Below are positions 1 through 11,600 of a DNA stretch of 64,000 bases, one piece after another. Positions within the stretch are counted from its first letter, which is position 1. Every line of letters starts with the position of its first letter. Below the pieces are notes generated by a model. That model was not told the DNA's origin, searched no databases, and was given only the letters and a program-made list of their open reading frames with translations. A program made the translations under genes and the position numbers. Source of the DNA: Acanthamoeba lenticulata (Eukaryota > Discosea > Longamoebia > Acanthamoebidae); NCBI GenBank assembly GCA_002179805.1, contig NAVB01000113.1:1-64000 (forward strand), read 5' to 3'.

Positions 1-168
1 AAATTAAAAAAAAGATTTAAGGATATCGTGTGGAGTTTGCGGGGATCGGCCGATCGTCTCTTCCTTTTGCCAGTAAGAGATAAAACGAGTAACGTTTGTT
101 AGTTCGAAGTGTAACCGGCTGTTGCGCGCAACCCCTGTTTTTAAGGCTTGTCCGATTCTTGGCTTTAC

Positions 169-211
169 CTTCCTTATCGGCAGGCAGGAACTGCGGCGTG
201 TCTGCGCTCAT
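169..211 (-). CDS. Possible first exon of a gene running off the left edge
   Basis: An ATG at 211 on the minus strand opens MSADTPQFLPADKEG and meets a good donor (GAAG|GTAAAG) at 168-167. This could be the first coding exon of a gene that continues to the left of the window. The sequence down to position 1 is A/T-rich and has no clear second exon. The peptide is too short to identify. The call rests only on the start codon, the donor and the position just downstream of the neighbouring kinase gene; it may be chance. Confidence 0.22.
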
Positions 212-357
212 TTCGGCCTGGGCTCTGGCTGTGTTGGAGTGTTCGAGATTGACATCCTACCAGGTGGCCATGGTTGCGCGGTTTGTAGTACAGGTTCTTT
301 TGGGGCGACAGAGGCGCGAAAGGAAACAAACACGAAACAGTGTGAACAAAAGAGGCG

Positions 358-2842
358 CTAAAAAGTCTCTCGGTGTGGCAGAGCTCGCGGTCCGAGCACC
401 AACTACGCAACCGCTCAGTCGATGACATGAGAACCCGAAAGCGGGTCGGACTTGTCTGTCGTGACGTCGCGCACAAAAAACGGTGTGAATAAGCACCCTT
501 GCGCCTTCGCAATACGGTCCCCCTCTCGCCTTGCAACGGGTAAACCAAGGAAGAGGGGACAGAGAAGGGGGGGGGAGCGTACCGATGACGTTCTCGAGGG
601 TGAAGGTGTCCCTGTTGACCGCCGTCAGCTCGGCGTGGAAGGGCTTGAGAATCTTCTTGATCTCGCCCACATGTGACTTCTTCTTACCGGCCTGCACCGC
701 GCTCATGTTGGGTCCTGCACGGGCCGTCCTCAAATGAGCTCACTGCAAGGGAAGTCGACACTGGAGAGGGCGAGGGGGGCGCACCGCTCCACATGATGAA
801 GACGTCTCGGGTCGTGTGCGTTTGCTTGTAGCTCTCGGCGTCGATCGGGATGCGAGACAGCACGTACTGGACCTGTTTTCAACATCAACACAGGAACAAA
901 TCGCGACACCGTCCTCCTTCATCGACCGGGCGGTACCTCGGCGTCGTTGAGGTTCTTCACCAGGTCCTCGATGGAGAAGCCGGTGGCCTGCAGGCGCAGC
1001 GTCTTGTCGTCGGTGTAGCCCAACAGGATCCTGCATTCACGAGAGAGCGACGAGCCACGTTCGTGAGACTCGCAGTAGAGGGGAGGAGGAAATCGAGGAG
1101 GGGGAGGCGCACCAAGCCGGGTTGTGGTTGGCAAAGTAGGCGTAGAGGGCGTCATAGAAGGCTTCCGGGTCGGCGAAGCCCAGGTTGCGCATCTGGGACA
1201 CCTCATGCGACTTGGCCAACTCGTCCCTCTTCTGCTCGATCGACCGCCTGGTTGGTTGATCCAGAGGGTCAGCCTCGAGGGCCAAGTCGCGCGTTCAAGT
1301 GGAGGATGTGGGGAGGCTGGCTTGTGGGGGAGAAGGCTACCTCATGATGGCAAACTTGGTCTTGGGGGCGAGGGCGAGCTTGGTCTTCTCCACCGTCGCG
1401 CTAGCCTCACGCTTCTCGCTCCGCACGATCCGCTTCGAGCTGTGCAGCGACACCCACGGCCGTGAGCCCCTTACTCCTCCAGCGCTCGCCAGAGGCGAGG
1501 AAGAGGGGAAGCGGACGGAGGGGAGGACGTACACGGCGGGGGCCCAGATCTCGGGCTTGGGCGTGGAGGGCTCGGGGGCGAGCTTGATGCCGCCCGAGGT
1601 CTGGAGGGTGCCGGCGCGGAGGTCGCGGTCGATGGCGGCGAGGCTGTCGAGCACGTTGAGGAAGGACGGCCGGTTCTCGGGGGTGTAGTCGGCGCACTTG
1701 AGGGCGAGCTGCTTGAGGGCCTCCGGGCAGTCCTTGGGGATGAGCTTGAAGAGCTCGTTGGGGTTGAGGGCAAAGGCCTCCTCGGGCTTGCGCTGGAGCT
1801 CGCGCGAGATCTTCCGTCGGGTGATGATCTCGCACAGCACGATTCCGTACGAGAACAGGTCGACCCGCTCGTCGTAGTCCTGGCCCGTGATGATCTCCGG
1901 CGCCATCCAGTCCTCCGTCCCGCACAGCGTGTAGGGCCGCTTGCCCTTCATGTACGTGCGCGCGAAGCCAAAGTCGCACACTGCCTCCCCCCCCGCGCAC
2001 GAGCAAGGTCAACAATTATAAAGACGACAAGAGGAAGAAGAAGAAGAAGAGTACGCTTGATCTTCCAGTTGGCGTCGACGAGCAGGTTTTTGCTCTTGAG
2101 GTCTCGGTGCATGATCTTCTTCGAATGGAGGAAGGCCATGGCGCGCGCCACATCGGCGGCGATCTGCACCCGCAGCTTCCATCCGATCTCGACGTCTGGG
2201 TTCTTCAGGTATCGTCGCAGGTCGCCACCTTCACTCGTCCCCCCCCCCAGCGACGATCACGTTAGGCTCTTGGGCTCGGCTGGTGCAAGGACAAGGGAGG
2301 GACTGCGCGCAGGGTCGTACCGGGCACAAACTCGGTCACCAGGTAGACGTAGGGGCCGTGCGCGCTCACGCCGATGAATTGTACCAAGTGCGGGTGGGAA
2401 TACCTGCGTAGAAAAACCCCCACGCGAACGAATCAATAAAGCTGAAGATGGAAAAATGAAAAAAAGAAAATGAAAAAAACATAACGAAAGCGGAGCGACC
2501 GATTCATCTCGCGGGCCCGGAGAGCAGAAGGTGAGGCGCGTGCGAGAACGAAAAGCGAAAAAGAGCGAAAACGGCACTCAAGACAGCGAGGAAGGAAGAG
2601 GGGGACACGAACTTGGCCATAGCGGCCTCACGTTGAACGAAAATGTCGAGTTCCTCCTGAAGATCCTCCGATTTTGCGATCTTTTTGATGGCGACAGGGG
2701 TCCCAAGGTAGGTTCCTTTGTAGACGGAGCCGAACGAGCCACTACCGATTTCGTCGTCAAATGTGAGTTGTTCGAAGTGAATTGTGTGCGCCTCATCGAC
2801 GTTGGGCAGTCCATCCTCGAGCTCAAAGTCGTCTCCCTCCAT
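358..2842 (-). CDS. TKL-type protein kinase with C-terminal ADF-H (cofilin/coactosin-like) domain
   Basis: A multi-exon gene. The N-terminal part is a protein kinase: glycine loop GSGSFGSV, lysine in VAIKKIAK, HRDLKSKN catalytic loop, DFGFAR, and APE in WMAPEIIT. The HRDLKSKN loop and overall style fit the tyrosine-kinase-like (TKL) group that is large in amoebae. After a linker, the exons around 1285-583 encode an actin-depolymerising-factor homology fold: ILLGYTDDKTLRLQATG, then LVKNLNDAEVQYVLSRI, then a junction giving FIMWSGPNMSAVQAGKKK, then a final helix IKKILKPFHAEL, in the order seen in coactosin and Abp1. The join at 784/714 is supported because it restores the ADF-H core. The start is ATG 2842, since the open frame upstream has only TTG. 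The last codons are uncertain: splicing from 583 to a short exon gives VIETF and a stop at 358. Likely role (inference): actin-linked signalling. Confidence 0.85.
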
Positions 2843-3353
2843 CTCTTCAATATGTGTGTGCTCCTTGTGTGGGGGCAACTGGCCAAAATAAAAAATAATT
2901 GTTGGTTGGTAACAAATAAAAATGCCAAATTAAATCATGTGAAAGAAAAATAAACCCAAAGTAAACCCAAACCGAACGAAAGAGCAACCAATAAGCGAGA
3001 GGATGAACCATAAGAATAAGAATGATACATTATCTATAAATTATCATTTATCTCAGAATTAAATGTGGCAGGCCATGTACGGGAATCGTCTTGTTGATTG
3101 CTAGCCTCTTCAACAGGGTACGTGCAAGCACAAGGGAAAACAAGGTGAAGTTGTGTGTTGCGCCGGTGTGGGCCAACAAGGAATGTTGGCCGGAAGAATG
3201 TGCGGACGTGTTTGGCGGTATGTACCAAGCACGCAAAAAAAAAAAGAAAAACAAAAATCAAAAAAATTGATAGGCCAGACATTCGCTACTTTCCAACAGC
3301 TTTACCTTGGCCATCCACTCGTGAAGAGGTAAAGAACCTCGCTCCTGCGTAGC
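2843..3353. other. Intergenic spacer
   Basis: About 510 bases between the kinase start and the end of the ETFRF1-like gene. It is A/T-rich with runs of A. A minus-strand frame of 82 codons (3282-3034) lies in it, but its hydrophobic stretch is an artefact of a poly-A run and nothing supports it as a gene. The part next to 2842 probably holds the kinase promoter. Confidence 0.5.
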
Positions 3354-3877
3354 TCAGAGAACAGAGGATTCTGAAGAGATACAGTCAGCAATGGCCCACA
3401 ATGAGAAGGGGATGACGCTCTGGGCCAGTGCTGGGGCACGCACCCGCTTTCTGCTTGAACTTCTCAAACTCTGCGGCTACGTGCTCGTCCTCGCGCTCCG
3501 GGCTGTACTGCTTTCGCAAGGTGCGGTACTTGTGCAACTTCACCAGTGCCTCGAGCTCCTTTAAGATGTATTCACCCTGGTGACGTGCACAAGTTCCAGT
3601 TTGATGTTGCAGGAGCTTTGTAATGGAGGGGCGTACTCTCTGAAAAGCCTGCTGCAGCTTTTCCTGATCTTGCTCATCCTTGGTGGCAAAGAAGGCGCGC
3701 TTGGCTCCAGGCCGCAGCTTGTCCAGGCCGGCTGGGTAGTCCCGCCCTACCCAAATCATCTGCAGCGCAAAGGCGATGAGCAAGAATCAAGCAGGCGACA
3801 GCACAATTGCGCGGCAAAAACTATGCCTGCTTGTAGAGGTTGCGTGCAGCTGAGCGTGTGCTTGGTCGGGCAGCCAT
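3354..3877 (-). CDS. ETFRF1: LYR-motif protein, electron transfer flavoprotein regulatory factor 1 (LYRM5)
   Basis: The spliced product reads MAARPSTRSAARNLYKQ, then MIWVGRDYPAGLDKLRPG, then GEYILKELEALVKLHKYR, closely following animal LYRM5/ETFRF1 (LYK in place of LYR, then the GRDYP and MKELEAL signatures). Family members sit in the mitochondrial matrix; LYRM5 removes FAD from electron transfer flavoprotein. The first intron appears to be GC-AG (CAAGCAG|GCATAG to CTGCAG|ATG), because only this join fuses the LYR helix to the GRDYP block. The second is an ordinary GTACGC/CAG intron between FQR and GEY. A further intron with a strong GTGCGT donor and TTCAG acceptor gives a tail ending ESSVL at 3354; reading through instead ends at 3385. 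Length about 105 residues, as expected. Confidence 0.85.
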
Positions 3878-4120
3878 CTGTTGCAGTTCTTCTACCGCAG
3901 TACAGAAATAAAAGCAAAGGAAAACGTGGCTTTCCATTTTGCACTTTAGGCGGAATGCCCTCATTGGTGACGTGGCTTGATGTTGCAGAAGAGGAACTTC
4001 TGGCCCAGGTCCCGCCCACCGATCGCAGGAATCCGGCCGGGATTCGGCGGCTGTGGCTGTAGCGGTCTTCTTTGGCTGGCGTGCCACTCTCTTTGGCATA
4101 CAACACCACGACCACCTCCC

Positions 4121-4627
4121 ATGGCCTACCGAGCCCTGCAAAGAAGATACCCTACAGTCTTTACTGAGCATGTACGTCTGCTATCCTCCCTTGCATCACC
4201 GTGCCACGTGACATTTGTGCTCACCGCTGGCGATACGGCCGCAGTCCAAGCCCGTGTGGGTCACTCTTGTCCCCGTCGTCGGTTCGTATCTCTTCCTTCC
4301 CCTCTTGCCCCCAAGTACTCATTTGGCTGTTGCGTGGTGCAGCCGGTGGATGCTTGTGGGCTGGCTACAGCGGTGCACGTCGTCTGACCTATCGTGCCAA
4401 GTACCCTGCTCTTTAAAGCGCTTCATCGCTTGACCTCGGCAGCTCATCTCACACGACTCTCTCTCTCTGAATGCAGGCGTCGGAGCAAGGACCCGTGGGA
4501 TGAAGAGGGCAAGGAGAAGCTCTTGTCCCGCGATACTGCTCTTTCACAGGCCAATGCCTGGGACCGTGCCATGAGCCCTCCAACTTCCGGGAGTGCTGCC
4601 GCGACCAAGTCCTCAGCTTCTTCATGA
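4121..4627 (+). CDS. B12D/NDUFA4-like small mitochondrial membrane protein
   Basis: Four exons (4121-4171, 4245-4281, 4343-4400, 4477-4627) join in frame to about 100 residues. The product starts MAYRALQRRYPTVFTEH, has one hydrophobic segment (WVTLVPVVAGGCLWAGYSG) and then a basic stretch ending RRSKDPWDEEGKEK. A short N-terminus, one membrane helix and a following WD-P-W region are typical of the B12D/MLRQ (NDUFA4) family tied to respiratory complexes. The C-terminal tail is rich in S, A and T. Family assignment is from overall pattern and is not certain; a general single-span mitochondrial protein is the alternative. The exon structure itself is well supported by consensus splice sites. Confidence 0.6.
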
Positions 4628-4795
4628 AGTAGCACAATACATAGTTGCCAACCTGTTCATTGTCACTATGTTCATTGTATCTGTGGACATATCACACCAG
4701 GAACGTCCACAGGTTGGTTGCGCCGAGCTTGTCGTCGTAAGTGCCCGGCATGAAACAAAAGTGGGTACGGTGACGAAGCTGAAAGCATAGCAGCT

Positions 4796-5316
4796 CTATT
4801 GCCTATGTGCGCCGGCGCGTCGCTTTAGCTCGTTAAGTTGCCTTTGCAGGTCCTCCAACTGGGCGCGTGCTCTGTCTCTCTCGGTCTGTTTACGCTTGAG
4901 CTCCTCTGATTGTGTGCCAACCATGAGACTTACATCCGGTCAGATGCACAAGCACAAACGCGAACCTTGCTTCTGGGCGAGGAGCATTTGCTTGTCCTTG
5001 GCCTGGAACATGATGTGCGGACCACTGCGCACGAAGACGCTCTGCACGTTGGGTTAGAGAAACGGCCCATTCAACACACCGGACGCAGAGGCACGAACGT
5101 ACTCGGCCTTGCTTCAGGGAGGAGAGTTCACCAACCTCTACGTGCAGCAGTCGCAGCTAGCGTCAAGGGGGAGTAAGTGCATTTGAAAACGAAACTCGAT
5201 GAGACAGGATGCACCTCTGCTTCAAGCTTCTCCAACAAGCGTCCTTGTCGCGTGACATCTATGGTCAACAGACTCTCTGCTCCTTCCGCCTTGATTGCAG
5301 ATACTGCTGCCTCCAT
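4796..5316 (-). CDS. Prefoldin-like coiled-coil protein resembling ASDURF
   Basis: Four exons give about 113 residues: [17 protein letters not shown]..., then [18 protein letters not shown], then [18 protein letters not shown], then [17 protein letters not shown] with a long C-terminal helix ending AHRQ. Two heptad-rich helices flanking a short beta-type block ([13 protein letters not shown]) are the beta-prefoldin pattern. The spacing and residues (VxELSxLKxxRxV, then a hydrophobic F-FxA block, then K-D/E-ML) match human ASDURF, the prefoldin-like subunit of the PAQosome encoded upstream of ASNSD1. Here it is a gene of its own, convergent with the B12D-like gene and head-to-head with the tRNA-binding protein gene 74 bp away. 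An ordinary prefoldin beta subunit is the alternative. Confidence 0.65.
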
Positions 5317-5390
5317 CTTCAGAAAGAGAAAACAAAGAAGAAAAGCTTGCTGTTGGCGCCAAAACGCTTGCGTTGTGCATTCGAAGAAAG

Positions 5391-5969
5391 ATGAGACGCA
5401 TCCCGATCGCTACGATCCAGGGGACGCAGCGAAGTGTTGCAAGCTGCGCTGCACGACGCGCAGGTGTGTCGCACAGCGTATTTTCAACTACCTCGTGCGC
5501 ACAACTGCGGCTGTACTCGAGCACGACTGAGACCTCCACTCCGCTCGCCGAGCCCAAGAAGGAGATCAACAGCAAGCACATCGAAAAAATCGACTTGCGC
5601 GTTGCCCGAATTGTTGCGGCAAGCCACGTTGAGGGTGCTGATCGCTTGCTTAAGCTCACCCTTGACGTGGGCGGCCTCGCACCTCCTCCACCGTCTACCG
5701 AGGGTGGCGGCAAGCCAGCTGCCCCAGCCGAACCACCAGTGCCGAATGGCACAGCTGGTCACCGCACTGTCTTCTCGGGCATCAAGGCAGCCTACAAGCC
5801 GGAGGATCTCGTCGGCCGCACCGTCATTTACGTGGCCAACCTCAAACCGTGGAAGACCCCATTCGGCCTCTCCGAGGGCATGATTCTTGCTGCGAGCGAC
5901 CCCTCGGGCTCCCAGATCTTCCTCTCGGCCACGGACACCGGTGCCCAGCCGGGCATGATCGTTTCCTGA
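5391..5969 (+). CDS. tRNA-binding-domain (EMAP-II/Arc1p-like) protein
   Basis: A single open frame of 193 residues. After an N-terminal region of about 60 residues rich in R, S and T with few acidic residues (possible mitochondrial presequence), it contains a tRNA-binding OB fold: [20 protein letters not shown], later [19 protein letters not shown], then [13 protein letters not shown]. This is the family of EMAP-II, Arc1p, the C-terminus of methionyl-tRNA synthetase and bacterial CsaA. The domain binds the outside of tRNA. A proline-rich insert ([10 protein letters not shown]) lies between the first strands. The start ATG 5391 is the first that gives the presequence-like N-terminus; the frame is open further upstream to 5295. 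No synthetase domain is attached. Confidence 0.85.
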   Translation: MRRIPIATIQGTQRSVASCAARRAGVSHSVFSTTSCAQLRLYSSTTETSTPLAEPKKEINSKHIEKIDLRVARIVAASHVEGADRLLKLTLDVGGLAPPPPSTEGGGKPAAPAEPPVPNGTAGHRTVFSGIKAAYKPEDLVGRTVIYVANLKPWKTPFGLSEGMILAASDPSGSQIFLSATDTGAQPGMIVS

Positions 5970-6040
5970 TACGCGTGGACGAGTGCACAGACATAAAGCA
6001 GAAAAACAACACAAAGGCTTCTTGTCCAAGTGTCCTGCTG

Positions 6041-8413
6041 TCAGCAGTCGCGCAATTGAACCAGGTTCTCCACGATCGAGTCGACCACGCCGTGTGCAAC
6101 GGTCTGGCCCAGCGAGTTGCCGTTCACGATGATCGAGAAGATCAACATCTGCAGAGGATGGTCACGTCAGCAAGAGCTCACCTCGGTGGCGCCACCAACG
6201 CGGAGAGGGGACAGACCTGCTGCGGGAAGTTGGGATTCGCGGCGTAGCCCGAGAGCGATGTCACGCCCGTCATCGAACCGGTCTTGGCCCACACCTTGCC
6301 CTCAGCGGGCGTGCCCTTGAATCTGTGCCGCGCGGCCCCTCTCGCAGGTGAGCAGCTTCATACGGGCACAAAGTAGGGGAATGCGGACCTATTGCGGAGG
6401 CTGCCGCTCTTGCCGGCCAGCGGGAGGAAGGACTTGAAGAGGTCGAATCTCTCCGACGAGAGGGCGGTGTGCAGACCATTGAGGACATCGGCCAAGCTCT
6501 CGGGGCTCAGCTGAGACAGACCCCGTCAGTTCCAGTCAGGCTCCGGCCCTTTGCCTCTTTACGAGCCGCGCAAACAGGAACGCATGGTAGTACCATGTTG
6601 TGGCGGCTCAAGCCGCTCCCGTCAGCCTGCGAGAAGGAGTCGACGTCGACGCCCAGCTTGGCGAGCGTCTGGCACGTCCCCTCTGCATTGTGAGCACAAG
6701 CATCAAGTCCGTAGTGCCGTGAGAGCGAGGCGTGCCAACCGTATTGATCAACGAGAGACCGTCGCGCAAGGTGCTCCCGGAGGAGGGTTTATCATAGAAC
6801 AGAGCGCCCAGCGTCCGCGCGAACACCTCCGCGTAGAGGTTGTCACTGGCGCCCACAGTAAGCTTACTGTGTGGGGGGTGTTAAGTGGCGAGAGGGACAG
6901 AGGCACACATGTACCTGACCTGCAGGCAGTGGTCCATCAGGACTGAGAGGGGCTCCGACTGGTGCGTGTACACGGTCACCCAATCGCCTGCAATGTTCGT
7001 GTTGCAACCCCCCCCCCGCCACGTGTGAGGCCCCGTCGTGCGCTGTGCGGAGAACACATCGAGCGAGGGCCAAGGACAGGGGCGCGTAACTGCCGCGACA
7101 CTCGCCGAGTGCGACGCGCTCGATGGACACGTTCTGGGCGCGCAGTAGGTTGCGGAAGAGCCCGGCGAAGCGGGCGGTCGAGTTGATCACGCCGAGGCCG
7201 AGCCTGTGCGCGACGACAAGAGCTCTGGTCAGAAGATTTACCTGCGGCTTGCCGCGCGGGCGAGGGAAAGAAGGAGGACGGGGTCACGCAACGAGGTGGG
7301 CTGGGCATGAAGGGGCAGCCCGCCTTCGATCTGCAGAAAGGCGTTGCCCGGCGGGTAGAAGGCCGTCACGTTGGCCTTGGCGCCTTCGGGAAGCGTGACG
7401 CCAGCATTGCGCACCTCGACCTGGAGTGTCCTCGTGCCACGACTTACGTTAGGCCCAATCACACCAGCGTGGCGGCGATGCTTTGGCACCGGGCCGGTAC
7501 CGCGTCTCGATCGCCGTCGATCGCGAAGCGGAGCGTCAGGGGCTGGCCGACCGCGGACCCGGGCGACAGCGTGATGGTCATGGCGTTCTCCTCCTGTTCT
7601 CCGCCCGCGTCCGTCAGCTCAGCTCAGCTCAGCTCCTCCGACCCCCCGGCATACCACAATGAGCGCCTCGGGTTCGGCGCCGTAGTCCCAGTTGAGGTCG
7701 TCCCACTCCCAGCTCGCTGATTGAAGGGGGAGGCTGTTCAGCGAGCACTTGAGAACACGGGGGAGGGTGTCGCGGCAACGTTGACGTACAAGGGAATGGC
7801 TGGTCGGCGCCTCGGAAGAGCGACTTGTCCAGCACGAGTTCCGCCACGCGGCCAACGCCCTTGACGCTGGAAGCCGCGAGCGGTGAGCGCCGGGCGTCCG
7901 AGTCAGCGACAACGCAACTGGCTTGGGGCACGTACACGGCGGCGGCCTTTGCCAGGTCGGCGTGGGTGAGTGACGGGTCGCCGCCACCTCGAACGCAGAG
8001 CTGAGCGGTGCTCGGACGGAAGAGGACGGACGTGGTGTAGCGGAAGGTGGTAGCATCAGTGTGCAGGAAGAGCGACCCGGCCGAGAACAGCTTCGTGTTG
8101 GAGGCCGGAGTGAAGCGCGACGCGGCGTTGAGCGCGTACAAGGGCGACCCGCTCGGGCCAACCTTGCGCACCAAGGCGCCGTACAGTGCGCGCCTATGTT
8201 CGGGTTTCTCGAGCAGCTTCTCCACGTACGTCCCCAGCTGCGACGCACACAGGCCCTCCTCCTCTGTGTGTCATATAAAGCATATTTGGGTGTGAGACCG
8301 AAGAAAGAGGAGAAGCATGCGGCCGTACCAGAGGATTGTGCCAGCGAGGGAGCAGCGAGTGAGCAGAGGAAAAACACGCAGAGTAAGCACACGACACTGC
8401 TCCCCTGCTCCAT
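6041..8413 (-). CDS. Secreted D-alanyl-D-alanine carboxypeptidase (PBP4/DacB, peptidase family S13)
   Basis: Intron-rich gene. The N-terminus is a signal peptide ([20 protein letters not shown]..., probable cleavage after SLA). Exon 2 carries the S13 active site SNTK in [18 protein letters not shown]. Further exons give the large insertion region with [13 protein letters not shown], the SDN motif ([16 protein letters not shown], the SxN triad) and the KTG motif in [18 protein letters not shown]. All three penicillin-binding motifs are therefore intact and in order, and the protein ends near [10 protein letters not shown]. The family cleaves the terminal D-Ala of peptidoglycan stem peptides and binds beta-lactams. 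In an amoeba the natural role is unknown; action on bacterial walls in phagosomes or the medium is an inference. Many introns and a eukaryotic signal peptide argue against contamination. The origin may be old lateral transfer from bacteria. Confidence 0.85.
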
Positions 8414-8646
8414 CTTAGAAATGGGTGGTGGAGTCTTGAGGCAATGGTAAATTAATGAGTCGACAAAAACATGCTTGCGGCAGGGCCAGGTGCCGTTAGC
8501 TCTTAGCTCCCCTACTGGCCCCTGTCTCCTGCACCTGGCACTCTTTTGGCAACCCACGCAACACCCGCACGACGCCCGCAAACGGTCACCGCTCCGTTTG
8601 ACAAAGAAGAGATCACTTTGCATCCTTCACCTACAAGCTAACAAAC

Positions 8647-11600
8647 ATGCGAGCGACCACACGAAGCAAACGATCCAGCAATGGCGGCACCCCGTTGGTG
8701 TCCAAGACTGTTTCCTACACGGCGTTGGGGCTTGCCTGCCTCTTCCTTCTCGCCATGGCCGTCCACCTCCCCGCTTCGTCCTCCAACAGCGTTTCGCTCG
8801 ACGCATCTTTTATGCATCGCTCTTCGGCAGGTACCCTTTTCCACCCCTCACGCCTGTCCCCTGCGTATCTTTAATTCTTTTTTTGGTTTTACACGACGAT
8901 CGATAGTGGCGGGCCAGCGCGAGCTGTTGGACGTCAAGGAGGACACGGCCAGCAGCGGCCGCAGCTTCCTGCAGTACCAGACGCGGTTCGTTTTTCCTCT
9001 GTCTCCACCCCCCCCCCCAAAGCTTTCTGTCACAACTCGCTCACAAGAGAGCCGCCCGTATGACCACCAGGCGCAACTGGGCGGCCGAGGATGTGTCGCC
9101 CAAGTTCTGTAGCTATGACGACGCCAAGCAGGAATGCGATTGGTCGAATTACGGGCAGGTAACTCCACCACGTGAGAGATTAATGCGCAAAGGAGGGATT
9201 TTACTCACCAGTATCTCCCCCCCCTCCTCAAGTCGCTGAGCCTGTTGGCCATGCCGCCAGCTGTCATTGGTACACATCGCCCCTTGCCGCGTTTTAAACG
9301 GGGCCGCTGATTGACGACTCGCTTGGTGGTATCAATGCACGCACAGGAATCTTCTTCTTCGTCTTTTACATTGTCATCTTCCTCGTGCGATGCTGCTGCA
9401 TCAGCGCGCGTTGCTGCATGCTGCCGTGGACCGGAAGCTCGATCGAGCCCTGGATCATGCGCATCCTCTTGCTCTCCATCGCCGTCATGATTCTGTGCGT
9501 CGTTTTTCGTTCTTTTCCTTCGCTTTCGTTCTTTCTCTCACTGGACGGCGGCTAACCAACAATGGTCGTCCCGTGCAGGGGTATGGCCGTCATGGCCCAC
9601 GTTGGCAATGCCTGGGCTCATGAGGGCGTCAACGACCTCGTGGTACGCAATTCTTTTATTTTAATTTATTTATTTATTTATTTATTTTTTTGCGATTGTA
9701 TAATTTATTTATCTTTTGTTTCGATGGGGACCGGCCTGACCCTATGGACATTCCCTGTTTGCAGGACGACTCGGCCAACTACGCGAAGACGATCGTGAAC
9801 CTGACCAACCAGGCCGCTGATCTGCTGGTGAGGCTGGACTCGTCTCAGCAGGGCACGGCCGACACGGCCAAGTCCGACGCTTCCGACGTGCAGTCGAACA
9901 TCGACGACTTCAAGGACATTCTTGACAAGGTCGAGACCGCGCGCTTCGTGGTCTTCCTCTTCACCTTCATCATCATCTTCGGCATCGGCATCTCGGCACT
10001 CTTCTCCATCTGCTGCTTCCGTCGTCCCACCTTCTGCACGTACGTGTGTTCATCTTCTTCATCTTTTTCATCGTCATCTTTATCGTCATCTTCATCGTCG
10101 TCTTCGTGGGTCTGACCTCGACGCACAGGAACTACTGCTACGCGCTAGCGCTGTTCGTGCCGATCATCGTGGTGATGACCTTCTGCATCGTCTTCGGCGC
10201 GGCTGCCAGCGACGTCTGCACGGCCTACGACGAGGCCAAGGTCAACTCTGTACGTCTCTTCTCTCTCTCTCTCTCTGTCTCTTTCGTTTTCTTTCTCGTG
10301 CGACGGGCTCTCACGCGTTGTTCGGTCTCGTTTCGTGTGGGACAGACGGACAACCTGTTCAGCGAGATCCTGGGCTCGTCCTGGGGCGTCGACTGCGCTG
10401 CCCTCCAGGACCTCGTCAATCCGCTCCTCAATGTACGCGTCCTTGAGCTCGAGGGCTCCTCGGCTCATTCGGAAGAGATCTGACGTTGGACGCATCTGGT
10501 CTGGCGGTGGCGTGGCGGTGGCGTGGCGCAGGAGTCCTCCTCAACCGTCAACGAGCTCTGTACGCAGTATAATCAGACGTGCGCCTCCAATTCTGATGTG
10601 TCGGGCTGCCAGCCGTGCTCGAGCACGGCGAACATCGACCTCCTCAAGCAAACCGTATGTCTTCTCCTCCTCTTCATCATCATCACCAACATCATCTTTC
10701 AACAAATGTTTTTGATGTTGAATCTTCTTCATGATTGGCATATGGCTGCAGAACTACACGGAGAAGTTGTACTGCAGCGACTCGCCAAACGTGTGTCCGA
10801 CCGCCAACCAGACCATCTGTAGCACCGACCCGAATGCCATGTGCTACCAACAGTATGGCCCTGGCCCCCTCGCCCCCCAACGGGGATTCGTGTTGGACGC
10901 GTTGACCTCTCGTCACCTCACCGCCGATCTCTCTTTTCACCAGGACACTCACCTTTGAGGCGTGCGTGACCGAATGCCTGAGTGCCAACAGCAGGGCCGT
11001 CGCCAACGAGACCATCTACTACGTCGACTTGGTACGACGACGATGACAACGCGTGTGTTGAAGCCCCCCTCCAATGCGTGTGAGCTCACCACTCGTGGGG
11101 TTCAGTATGACGAGCTGAACAGTACGCTCACGGACATCCTCCCCTACGTCGGCTGCGGGCTCATCACCCAATTCGTCGAAGCCACCGACTACGGCCTCTG
11201 CGTGGAGTTCATGTACGCCCTTTCGCGCACTCTGTTTCTCTCTCTTCGTGCACTCACCCCTTTTTTTTCGTTCTCCTTCTTCGTGGTTTGCGTCATCAGT
11301 GCGGGCGACTTCTTGGTCGGTGCGTTTCCCCCCGGATTCTCTCCCTCAAACACGTTTCTCTTGATCGCACTCGCCCAGTGAGAGTGTACTGACGAAGGAG
11401 CTCCTTTCGTGCTCCAAACAGTGGTGGCGACGATCGCTCTCGGATTCTTGTGGATCTTCTACGAGTTTGTTGTGCTCTTGGCCTTTGAACGGTACGCCTC
11501 GTCGCTCTTGACTCATTGTTCCTCCTCTGACTCGCAGCTGGCACGGCAACAACTACAACAGGGCGGGCTTCCAGCCGGACAAGGACGATGACTATGGTCT

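Noticed and set aside
3034..3282. Minus-strand ORF with a phenylalanine-rich hydrophobic stretch
   Set aside because: The stretch comes from a poly-A run on the plus strand, not from a membrane helix with supporting context.
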